From the NCBI GenBank assembly GCA_023079485.1, contig CM041115.1:29130826-29194825 (forward strand): a stretch of DNA of 64,000 nucleotides, written 5' to 3'. Shown here piece by piece: positions 23,583 through 34,352 of the stretch; the first letter of the stretch is position 1; the number at the start of each line of letters is the position of its first letter. The notes below the pieces were generated by a model that saw only the letters and a list, made by a program, of their open reading frames with translations, had not been told where the DNA came from and ran no database searches. This stretch comes from Archilochus colubris. Its lineage: Eukaryota; Chordata; Aves; Apodiformes; Trochilidae. The translations under genes and the position numbers were made by a program.

Positions 23583-24480
23583 ACAGTCATCAGGGACTTC
23601 AGCTGAATGCCATGACTTTTCAAATATCATGAAGACTAGCTTGAGAACTACATCCACTAATTCTCTCAGGACTCTGGGATGCATCTTATCTGGTCCCATA
23701 GACTTATATATGTTCAGGTTCCTCAAGTGGTCAGCGAGAGGGACTCCACTGCCCTGGTCCCCACCTTCTGTTTGCTTTTTTTTAACTTGGGAGATGCTGG
23801 GAGAGAATTTGCCAGTGAGCACTGATGAAAAATGTTGTTGACAACCTTAGGCTTCTCGTTTTTGTTACTAGCACACCATACTTGCTCTTCAGAGGGGGAT
23901 TGTTTTCTTTAGCCTTCCTTTTTTCATTGATGTGCACTTCTTGTTATTCTTCATAACATTAGCAAAGTTCAGCTCCAGCTGTGGGCTGGCCTTCCTGACC
24001 AAAGACCTAAAGTCTCTCTAGATTGCCCTCAGGCTTCTTGTAGCAACTTTATCACTGTCCTGTAGGTCACTTCAGCCATGAAGGGAAAGGATGAGGAATT
24101 CTTTTTATCATGCATCCTGTTTTCCCATAAGGCCTGTCAGGGAAAGTAGGGTGCAATTCCATTAGTCTATTTCTCTCTTTTACTCCTTGTTATTCCTCAA
24201 CCTACCCACCTCCTCGTGAAGTTCCACCACTAAGTGGAGGTGTTCCTCTACCTGGGCACAGCTCTCACACGTGTACTCAATGCTGCCGTCCATACTGACA
24301 TAAGAACAGGGCACACCTGCACCTGGACACCTCTGTGGCAGTACCTTCACACTGCAGTTCCACCTGGAAATCTACAACAGTTTTTGTGAGTGCAGAGGTT
24401 AAAGAGTCCATGGCTTTTTTCTATGGGGACATCATTGCTCCCTGGTTGAGCTGGAAGAACTTCTTCATCACCCTTATGTT
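23583..24480 (-). mobile_element. CR1 LINE, start of reverse transcriptase back to ORF1 5' region
   Basis: The minus strand at 23571-23822 encodes [20 protein letters not shown], the entry segment of CR1 reverse transcriptase. Farther up, 24180-24350 in reverse gives a Cys-rich stretch and the repeated VEEHLHLVVELHEEV-like coiled segment typical of CR1 ORF1. So this copy retains sequence from close to its 5' end, which is unusual among truncated CR1. The endonuclease part between them is mostly missing or unrecognisable. It ends where a younger CR1 begins at 24481. Confidence 0.7.
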
Positions 24481-25315
24481 CATAGAATCATAGAATCATA
24501 GGGGTTGGAAGGGACCTCGAAGGATCATCTAGTCCAACCCCCCCTGCCAGAGCAGGGCCACCTAGAGTACCTCGCATAGGAACGTGTCCAGGCGGGTTTT
24601 GAATGTCTCCAGTGAAGGAGACTCCACGACCCCCCTGGGCAGCCTGTTCCAGGGCTCTGTCACCCTTACAGTCAAAAAATTTTTCCGGATATTCAACTTG
24701 AACCTCCTGTGCTCCAATTTACACCCATTACCCCTTGTCCTATCACTGGTCACCACTGAGAAGAGCCTAACTCCTTCTCCTTGACACTCACCCCTTACAT
24801 ATTTGAAAACACTGATGAGGTCACCCCTCAGTCTCCTTTTCTCCAGACTAAAGAGACCCAGCTCCCTCAGCCTTTCCTCATAAGGGAGATGTTCCACCCC
24901 CTTAATCATCTTAGTAGCTCTGCGCTGGACTCTTTCAAGCACTTCCCTGTCCTTCTTGAACTTAGGGGCCCAGAACTGGACACAATACTCCAGGTGTGGC
25001 CTCACCAATGCAGAATAGAGGGGGAGGAGAACCTCTCTTGACCTACTAACCACACCCTTTCTAATGCACCCCAGGATGCCATTGGCCTTCTTGGCCACAA
25101 GGGCACATTGCTGGCTCACGGTCATCTTCTTGTCAACCAGGACCCCCAGGTCTCTTTCACCTACACTGCTCTCCAGCAGGTCAGCCCCCAACCTATACTG
25201 GGCCATCGTGTTGTTCTTCCCCAAATGCAAACCCTTCTGTGTAACCTGCATGCCAAGCCTATTCTGATGTGCCACACCGTGTTTGCTTGCCTTGGTCAGG
25301 ACACTCATGGTCCTG
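24481..25315 (-). mobile_element. CR1 LINE, youngest-looking copy (5'-truncated)
   Basis: Starts with two perfect terminal repeats (CATAGAATCATAGAATCATA) followed by a clean CR1 3' UTR (GGGGTTGGAAGGGACCTCGAAGGATCATCTAGTCCAACC) and the 3' third of ORF2. The reading frame has no stop for 248 codons, unlike every other CR1 here. It is 5'-truncated near 25315 and cannot code for a working reverse transcriptase. Confidence 0.95.
24562..25308 (-). pseudogene. CR1 ORF2 C-terminal part, open for 248 codons
   Basis: C-terminal part of the CR1 ORF2 polyprotein, downstream of the reverse transcriptase catalytic block. Visible blocks are [28 protein letters not shown], the [19 protein letters not shown] segment, [28 protein letters not shown] and a terminal [17 protein letters not shown] before the stop. 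The start Met is arbitrary because the true N-terminus is lost by 5' truncation. No promoter is expected. It is useful as a near-intact reference for the more decayed copies in the window. Confidence 0.9.
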
Positions 25316-25607
25316 TATATACCTTAGGAACCTACACTAATATTTCTCTTGTAATTCAGGATTTTTCTTCTGAAACACATTGGAATGGTAATTATGGGAT
25401 ATAAAGTTTTAATGCTTGACCTTTTATATGAATCAAAACAATCAAGAAGGAATGAATAGCAAAACTTTTGCTGATGGAATAGTAATACCAAATGTTCCTG
25501 ATTTTTTAATACAGACTATAAATGTTGTTTTGCTTTGTGGATGTGTACTTTTGTCCGAATGTGATGTTTTTTGTGGATGTTATGTTTTTTGCTGAGTGGT
25601 CAAGCAG

Positions 25608-25666
25608 TCACAGAATTGACTGGGTTGGGAGGGACTTCAGACATCATCAAGTCATCAACTGGCCTT
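25608..25666 (-). mobile_element. Possible short CR1 3' end
   Basis: CAGTCACAGAATTGACTGGGTTGGGAGGGACTTCAGACATCATCAAGTC resembles a degraded CR1 3' UTR start in reverse. Too short to be sure. Confidence 0.4.
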
Positions 25667-26962
25667 TTTATTTGAAGTTATTCTGGCCATCTGCACATTC
25701 AAGGCAAGAGAAGGAAGGTTCAATCAGATTCCAGTGGATACTTTCCTTGCAGGATGATAAATATATTAACAAGAACAGAGGAAATTCAAGGTCTTAATAC
25801 TAGTGCAAGGCTGATGGAAATGACACATAGTTGCTAATTGATAAATATTTGTATTTAAAATCTCCAAAGAAAAATGAAAGATTGTCAACATAAAAGAAAA
25901 TACATCCCCCTATGCTGCATTCCAATAGGCATTGAAACCTAATGAATATTGTCATGGTCCTCTTTTGTAGGTTAAAAAAAGCACAATTTCCATTAACCCA
26001 GGTTGCAGTCAATATTAGATAGCATATTTTTGATACTTTGGTAAAAAAAAAATGTTCATCTTGCAGATCATGTTAGATGACTACAGTAAATTGATTACAG
26101 TCTATGAGACTGTAATTTATTGTGGTCTCTTTACAGCTTCCTGCCTATACATAGCTCTTCAAATGGATGGTAAAGTTTCTGTTTGCTGTAAATTAAGCAC
26201 GTTTTAAAAGATATACTCCTAAAATAAGGAAAATTAAAAAAAAGGGTAAAAATGTTCTTTACGTACTTGTTCTTGTTTCTTTTGGGAGAGCTAATAAATT
26301 TTTCCACAGATGTCTCTATCAGTTTATTATGGTGTCTAAATGTGTTTGTTCTAAATGAACAAAACTAAAGACATTAAACTGGTGGTATTCAGAGGGTTAT
26401 TCTATTCACAGTTACCTATGAAAAAGTTAAATATCCTCTGCCTTTTTTGAGGTTACATTCAGCAGAATTTTCTTTGCTTCAAAGGACAATTAGCAAGTAG
26501 AATATTGTCAGATTACCAATTATAGGAACAATTATTTCCCTGCTGAGGAAACAAACAAATTATGTTAGCATAAAGAGAAACAAAGATTGGAGGGAGGACG
26601 CACAGTTGGGAGCATTCTCATGGAATGAGAATCAAGAATTCCAACATAGTTTAATGTCCAGCTGCTAGCATCTCCTCTGAAATCAGGAATCCTGAAGTGT
26701 TAACACAGCATCACTAAATAGGCTCAAAATGGGGATTTTTATTTGTTATAATTATGATGCTGTATTGGTGTTATGCTTGTGGTAATGAGCAGAAAATAGC
26801 TTTTATCATTATTGTGTGTATTCTGGTTTGTAATAGTAAGCCTTGCAGTGAGTAATATAGGGCCTTCTAAGATTTTTTTATTATTGTTACTGAATGTTAT
26901 ACCACCAATAATTCCAATAATTTTCTGATGGGGCAATTTGAAGTGCCCTATCCTAAAAAATG

Positions 26963-26987
26963 AAAAAAACAAACAAACAAACAAAAA
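26963..26987. repeat. (AAAC)n simple repeat
   Basis: A7 followed by four to five AAAC units. Confidence 0.9.
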
Positions 26988-29971
26988 ATGAGACATCAGT
27001 TTGTCAAGTGTACCTTCTGAACAGTTGAACTAAATACACTTTTGAAGAACTAAATTTACAAGTACAGCAAGTCTCAAGGATGTTGCTACAGAACCACTCA
27101 GCATTGGAGGTGACTATGCTTGAAGAACAAGGATGCTTGATGAAGATGCTAAGTTTGTGGCTGTCATCTGCCTTGTGATCTTTGGACTCATGGGATGCAC
27201 ACTGGTGTGAATAAAATTAACAAGAAGAGGCCTTTTTCAGTGAAAACTGAAAAAAAAAATTGAAAAAAACCTAAGTGAAAATGGCCTCCTGTGGTAGCAG
27301 GTGTATGTCACAATGTGTAGGAAAGACAAAGAGGTTGTCAGGTTGCTGCTTCCATTCATCACTGCGCCCACTGGATCTGGGTATCACCCTTCCACAAGTT
27401 ATGATGTGGCTTTGAAAAGTGGAACAGTTCTTAATAGAAATCCAGGTGAATGCACCTGGCCAAGATAACTCATGCCCTCTTAGAAATTATGAAAGGCAAT
27501 TTCTTAGTTCCTGTATCAGAACTAATTCATTTGAGAGTAGAGACAAGCAAAGAATTTATCTTAAGGATTTTTAAGGAAAAGTTACTGGAAGAGATTATAA
27601 GAATCAGCAGTACTATACTCAGACGGCGTGGAATAAAAATTTATCAGTCTCCTAAGTCTGGTTAAAGATGGTTAAAAGTTCACAAATTTAAAAAATTTAC
27701 AATTCAGAGAACAGAAAAAACTTTTTTAGAAACTGTTTCAGTTTCTTCGAGACCTCAGCAATATACAGACATGCCAAATTTATATGTAATGTAAATACAT
27801 AATTCAAAAAAATTTTTTTTGCCTCACTTTCATTATGTCAAAGGAATAACGTGTGTTTCCTCAATCAAAAGCATTTTGTGATTAGAGCACGTATGATGAT
27901 TTTGTAACTTTCTATCATGAAAATAAAATAAATCCATGCTTGCCTCACCCCCCCAAAAAAGGACAGTTTTATTTTGAAAAATGTATTCTTTCACATTTAA
28001 ATGTATTCTTTCAACACTGCTTAGCATGAATTCTGATGGAATTTCAAATTTCTTAATGCAATTAGGATTCACTCTTTCTTATACAGAATGAAACTCAAAA
28101 AAAAAAAAACAAAACCCAACCAAAAAACAAATCAACAACTTTGTAAGGTTAGATTAGAAAAGCCCATATGTAAACACAGAAAGTGATGCATTCGTGTGCT
28201 GCTGTGGAACATAAATATGCAACAAACACAGAAAGAAAAAATATTGTAGTGACATGATGATAATACTAGCTTTTAATTTAGTAGTGGCTTATTGTAATAT
28301 AAAGAAAACACAGAATAAAAAACTGTGGTAGCCTAGCTTGTAGAAATTCTGTTGCTAGCACTGTGGTTTTTCAGTACTGCTTCCCAGTTTTAAGTATACA
28401 AAGAAAAAGTCAATGTGGTATGTCATGGTACAAGGCAAGAGGGAAATGATCAAGGCAGAAGTTCAGCTGACTGCTTCACTGTCTTGCAGTCAGAATCTTT
28501 TTCCTCTTATCAGAAGAATTGTTCACTGCCCCGGAGCAGACCTTGGACGTAAGAACAGAAATCACCTGGCTGCATGCAGGGACAAAAAAATAATCTAAAA
28601 ATAAAGCTAGACTTTTGAACATTGTTGCTTCTAACTGGAGGCTTGTCTTTAATCTTCTATGCAGCATAGCTATGTCTAGAAATTTCCTTTTCCACTAAGA
28701 AGAAGAGATTTTCTTCCTTTTCTTCTTGCAAAGTCTGGGGTACTTTGAAAGCTCATCCTTTTATGTTGAAAGATAATGCTTAAAAATAAGGGAAGACTTG
28801 CAAACTTATCACTGATGTGAATCTGGGAGAGAACAGCTGAGATTTTGATCTAGCCAAGCAAGAATAGATTCATCATGTGATGTTACAAATAAATGACACG
28901 TATAGGCTATGGCAAATGGGTTTGTGATAGAGAACAGGTGGAGAATGCCAGCACCTCATTCTGTACTTTCTACAGTTGCTACGGAAAAACAAATCCCGAA
29001 CCATTAATAAAGGATGACAGGGTTTAGGATGCAGTATGTTAATTCTGAGGCAAAGTTTACATTATGAGCACATGGTTGCAAAAATGTAAGCATTTTAGTC
29101 AGAATTAAGCAGATATTAACTTAGTTCCAGATGTGCAGTGTATAATTTACAAACTCCCATGCAGTAAGAAAAAAATAAAAATAAAAATAAAACAACCCCG
29201 TAGTTCTCTCGTGGATCAAAAGGAAAAAAAGATTATGATACTTTAAACCCTAAGGAGAGATACTTATGTTGAAAATTTCTTTCTCAGCTAACCTTAATAG
29301 TAAACAAATGGCTCTTGCCAGTGGCAATGTTCCTTGACTCTATAAACCAGACACATTACCAGGCTCATCTTAGACTTTGGTGCAAAAATAGAAAGAAAGG
29401 AATCAGGAGTAAATTTGAGAAAAAAGGACTCAGAGGCATTCTAGCAAATACACTTAATAGTTCTATTTATTTTGCAGATGAAAATCTGAAAATACATAAA
29501 ACACATTTGTCTAGAGAGGATACATTTTTTTCCTTCTATCTAGTCCAGGAGATGTGATAGTCTAAAATACTAAGTGAAAGTAGCCAAAATGTCAATCAAT
29601 TTTTCTTGCCAGTGAGGATTTAATGACATAAATTTGAATTGGAAAACAAATATTTTTATTACTTTCTATCTTTTTAAAAAATAAAATATGGTCTTACACA
29701 CCTGCAAAAATAGGTTGTTTAAAACAATATTAATCTAATATTTGATAAAACTTTTACTACTTTTGTAATAGATGAAAAATTAGGCCCAGCTAAGGTAACT
29801 TCTTACAAAATAGGTTATGTTTGAGTTAATCCAATATATTTTAAAAGAGCATTCACAGTTTATATTTGCCTGTGTTTTAATTTCTGTCTTAATAAGATTC
29901 AAATGCACCGCTGGATATAAATATAATTTGAATTCATAATGCAAAAATTTGCCCTGCAGGTATACATATCT

Positions 29972-30032
29972 ATAGTATATATATATATATACATGAATAT
30001 ATATATATATAAAAATATATATGCATGTGTGC
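29972..30032. repeat. AT dinucleotide repeat with internal symmetry
   Basis: Two (TA)n blocks, about 16 and 14 bases, separated by CATGAA, then AAAA(AT)n and GCATGTGTGCG. The two arms can pair with each other, so hairpin or cruciform extrusion is possible. Confidence 0.9.
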
Positions 30033-30067
30033 GTAAAATCATTATAGTGTTTTCCCTAACCTATCTT

Positions 30068-31085
30068 CATAGAATCATAGAAATTTAGTGATTGAAAGGG
30101 ACCTTGAATGATCATCGAGTCCAAGCCACCCCTACCAAAGCAGGGTCACCTACAGGAGGTAACATAAGAATACATCTAGGTGGATTTTGAATGTCTCCAG
30201 AGAAGGAAACTCCACAATCTCCCTGGGCAGCCTGCGCCAGTGCCCTGTCACCCTCACAGTGAAAAAATTCTTCCTTTTTTTACAGAGCTGTCTATGCTCC
30301 AGTTTATAACCGTTGCTCCTTGTCCTATTGTCAGTCACGCCTAAGAAAAGCTTTACTCCATCTTCCTGTCACTTGCCCCTTACATATTTATAAAATTTAG
30401 TGAGGTCACCCCTCATTCTCCTCTTCTCCAAGCTGAAGAGCCCCAGCTTGTTCAGTCTTTTCTTATAAGGGAGATGTTCCACTCCCTTCATCAAGCAGAC
30501 TCTTTCAAGAAGTTTCCTGTCCTTCTTTAACTGAGGGGCCCAGAACTGGACACAATATTCCTGATGTAGTCTCACCAGGGCAGAGTAGAGGGAGAGGAGA
30601 ACCTCTCTCTACTTACTAACCCCCCACCTTCTAATGCACCTCAGGATGCCATTGGCCTTCTTGGCCACCAGGACACATTGTTGGCTCACGGTCATCCTTC
30701 CATCCACCAGCACCCCCGGGTCCCTTTCCCCTATGCTGCTCTCCAACAGCTCAGTCCCCAACCTATACTGGTACCTGGAGTTGTTCTTTCCCAAATGCAA
30801 GACTTTACACTTGCCCTTGTTGTAATTCATTAAATTTCTCTCTACCAAACTCTCAAGTCTGTCACAGTTCCTCTGAATGGCAACACAGCCCTTTGGGGTG
30901 TCAGCCACTCCTTCCAGTATTGTGTCATCAGCAAACTTGCTGACAGTACACTCTATTCCCTCATCCAGGTCATCAAAAATATATTGAATAGTACTGGCCT
31001 CAGTACTGACCCTTGAGGGACACCATTGGAAACAGACTTCCATCTAGACTCCATCCAATTGACTGCAACTCTCTGGCTTCTATCC
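30068..31085 (-). mobile_element. CR1 LINE, 3' kilobase including the FADD block
   Basis: Starts CATAGAATCATAGAAATTTAG and the CR1 3' UTR. On the minus strand it carries pieces of ORF2: the C-terminal segment at 30150-30338, [18 protein letters not shown] at 30369-30575, and 30609-31043 with GIECTVSKFADDTILEG, which keeps the reverse transcriptase FADD catalytic motif, then [20 protein letters not shown] few frameshifts and one internal deletion (around 30490-30510) separate the pieces. Truncated at the 5' side near 31085. Confidence 0.93.
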
Positions 31086-32154
31086 TTCATTTTCTGTAAG
31101 GTTAACTCCACATTTCATCATTTCTGCATATTTTATGATTATCAGTTTGTTCCTGCTTTATACCTCTAGTGTAATGACCTACACCAATACCCATACCATG
31201 GACAGCTCTTTGAAAAAGTAACTTGTGCAACGTGGTGCAGTATAGCATATACAAATACTGAGTTGCTTCTTGTTAGGAACTTCATGTACAAAGATATAAA
31301 GATATTTCACTTATTGAAATGTTATGCCTGCACTTCAGACTTAAATAATCCTGTGATTTACTTGGTAGTTCTCTAAAATTACAAGTAAACATCTGGCAAA
31401 CCTTCATTACAATCTACCACAGAGAAAGTAAGGGAGAAGAAAAACTTTTGAGGAACTCCTTAATCTAAGACACAGATCTTAATACATATATGGTGAGAGA
31501 ACACTACTTACAATTTTTTTCCAGAGCTGTATTAATTGTGAGGATATCAGTTTTGAAAATGGTCCTCTTCTTTGCCTAACTGTTGCTTCCATGCCTACTG
31601 TACTATTGATACTAACATTCTTATAATTTAGACATGAGACCCAAGAAGGAAGAAGTGGACTAGGTCCATGGTCCCTCCCATCAGCTGTGTTGTGACCTAA
31701 GTCTACCAAATCTAGTGGGTTATGCCAGATTAGATTTTAATGGTGTCAAAAATAAAGGCTTTCATGAGTCACTCATTAGAATTCCTGAATTACCCCCTTT
31801 TAACTAGCTTGGCCAAAAATATGTTTTTTTCCTATTTGAAATGGTGTCCAAAAGCTCCTCTATAAAGTATTATAGCATAAAAAGAAGTCTGCCAAAGGAG
31901 AAAAATGAAAAACTGCAAGTCAGCTTCACCACAACATACACTGCATGTGTCTGAAACTATGTATAAATGTTGGATAATCAGACATGCCAGTGAGTATGCA
32001 GTAGGAAATATAGTTCAGAAGCTTTGCACTCCTGTGTCTATTCTTCAAAACTGAAGTCTCAACTTCAGCAACACTTTTACTATAGAAAATCAGTATTAAA
32101 AAAAAATCTTTTTAATATTTGCCTTACATCCCATAAAAGACAGATACTGGATTT
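31086..32154. other. Intergenic, nothing recognised
   Basis: AT-rich unique sequence between two CR1 copies of opposite orientation. No gene or repeat family seen. Confidence 0.55.
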
Positions 32155-32507
32155 CTTCAGCTTGGGTCACCTCATTAATATTTATAAATATGCCAAGGGC
32201 GAGTGCCAGAAGGACAGAGCCATGTTCTTTTCATTTATGTCCAATGATAGAACAAGGGGAACTGGTATAAGCTTGAGCATAGGAGGTTCCACATAAAGAT
32301 AAGGAAAAATTTTTTTACTGTGAGGGTGACAGAGCACTGGAACAGGCAGCCCAGGGAGGTTGTGGAGTCTGGAGATATTCAAAGCCCACCTGGATGTGTT
32401 CCTGTGTGACCTGCTACAGGTGACCCTGCTCTGGAAGGGGTGTTGGACTGGATGATCTTTCAAGGTCCCTTCCAACCCCTAACTTTCTGTGATTTCTATG
32501 ACTTTTA
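32155..32507 (+). mobile_element. CR1 LINE 3' end
   Basis: Forward CR1. TTGGGTCACCTCATTAATATTTATAAATATGCCAAGGG begins in the ORF2 C-terminal region. It then has CATAGGAGGTTCCACATAAAGATAAGGAAAAATTT and GAACAGGCAGCCCAGGGAGG, and finishes with CTTTCAAGGTCCCTTCCAACCCCTAACTTTCTGTGATTTCTATGAC, the terminal repeats. It belongs to the same subfamily as the reverse copies at 5804 and 30068. The frame is broken. Confidence 0.92.
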
Positions 32508-32747
32508 AACAATAAATTACTAAAATCTTATCACAGTTATTAGTTCAGTGCAACTAACTGCTCAGTAACGGATTCTTTCAGTTTTCACCAATGTTATCAG
32601 TATGTGCCTTTTTTATCCCTGATGGGAAACAGAAAAACAGACTTGTGTTAGTTGTCCCCACATAGTGTGCAATCTTAGGGATCATACAAGGACACATATA
32701 TGAAATAGAAGTGGAAATAGAACATCTTTGTGCTTTACTAGTTTTCA

Positions 32748-32784
<37 letters not shown>

Positions 32785-34083
32785 TTTTCCTCCCACATAT
32801 GAATATACCCACCTAAGGCCTATGGAGACCAAGGAGTGGTCTATTGTCTATACTGCATACTCCCTACTCAAGTAATGTGCTTAATAGTAATTTTTATGGG
32901 AACAGATCAAAAAGGAAAAAACAATTTGACACAGAGTGACAACTCCTCCAGTTCTCAATAGCCTTAAAGTTTGTTAGCTGAAATGGCTGACATCAAAACA
33001 TCAGCATCCCTTCTTACATGGACATTTGAAAACTTATGCCATAACCCTATGCATTATATAATATATAGAGTAATAAAACACTGCATTGCCTACATCCAAA
33101 GAAGTGTTATGTTTGTAACAGAATTTAACACTGGAGTGAAATTGACTAAAGCATCCTCAACAGAAAAGCTGATACATATTTAATTCACAGTTCATTGAAT
33201 TTTGGAAGAAATTTCTGGCCATTAAGGAAAAATTACAGTGCTGTCAGTGGGTGATTTTTCCACATCCTACTAGCTACAGTAATTTATCTGTGGTTAAAAA
33301 TTAAATCTAAATATGTTCCTCTGCCCAGTTGGTTCCGTTAACAGCTTCCACTTTCAATAATATTGCAGTTTCCCTCATTTTTATTACCTCTACAAATCGT
33401 CCCAGGAGATATATAAGCAACAAATTCATCACCTCTTGATTTAAATGTATTATGTATTCTTCTTGGAAATGATCAAAGGCAGAAGAGGCCCCTTGGAAGA
33501 ACAGCTGAAGGACCTTAGTCCCTGGTTTATTAAGGTACTTCATACCATCAATTTATATAACTCTGGCCATGATATAAAATTCAAAGTACATCACTCCTGT
33601 CCAATTTGACTGATCACAGTAGACATGATTTATTTGTGTAACTGTATATTCTTTCCATTTATTTACTAGTGTTTAATGGCCTGTAAACTATAGAAGCACA
33701 TAGTGATAGTACAACAAGATGAAAAAATACAAGAAGTTAAATTTTTTAACCATCAGAAATTTACCACAATAACCAGTGAATGGAATTCAGCCTCCAGCCA
33801 AGAATGGTCTGAGACACAATGATCTGGGACTCCACAATAAAAGATAGCCCATCAGAGGCTCTCACACTCCTAGAATGTCATCTAATGGTCATTTTATGGT
33901 TAAATGTTTTTTTTGCTATGAATTTGAAAAGTAAATTATTTAATAATTTTTGCATTTGTGTGTATACCACTGTGAGGTTGCATGTGCATGTATGCGCAGT
34001 GCATAGCATAAAAGAACATCAATCCATAACTGAAACTTTGATGTTTCATTGCAACACAAAGAGAAAATAATAGAATTTATATA
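32508..34083. other. Intergenic, nothing but a poly(T) tract recognised
   Basis: AT-rich unique sequence. The only clear structure is the T26 run at 32758-32783. Short open frames show no family features. Confidence 0.55.
32758..32783. repeat. T26 homopolymer
   Basis: Twenty-six T residues in a T-rich stretch starting near 32745. Confidence 0.95.
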
Positions 34084-34352
34084 CATGGAATCATAGAATC
34101 ATCATCATCATGGTTGTAAAGGACCTTCAAGATTATCAAGTCCAACTGTCAGTCCTACACCACTGTAAGCACTAAATATCTCCTGAAGCAACATATTTAC
34201 AAGTCCTTTTAACTCCTTCAGGGGGTAACTATCTCACCTCCCCAGGCAACCAGTTTGCTCCAATGCTTCACCACTCTTTTCATAAAGTCTTTCCTAATAT
34301 CCAATCTGAACATCCCCTGGCACAACTTGAACCCATTGTCCTCTTGTCCTCA
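34084..34352 (-). mobile_element. CR1 LINE 3' end (older subfamily)
   Basis: CATGGAATCATAGAATCATCATCATCATGG, then GGACCTTCAAGATTATCAAGTCCAAC and CCTAATATCCAATCTGAACATCCCCTGGCACAACTTGAACCCATT, the reverse of a CR1 3' end of the same subfamily as the copy starting at 21410. An ATC triplet expansion is seen at 34098-34110. Confidence 0.85.

Larger units (their letters stand above)
25667..30067. other. Unique AT-rich DNA; no gene seen
   Basis: No coding gene or known transposon recognised. It holds A-rich simple repeats, including an (AAAC)n run at 26963-26987, and an AT dinucleotide block at 29972-30032. Open frames (up to 85 codons) lack family resemblance. Confidence 0.6.

Noticed and set aside
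24584..25404. Plus-strand open frames of 66 to 98 codons over the young CR1
   Set aside because: They are antisense shadows of the minus-strand CR1 ORF2, which has the clear family blocks.
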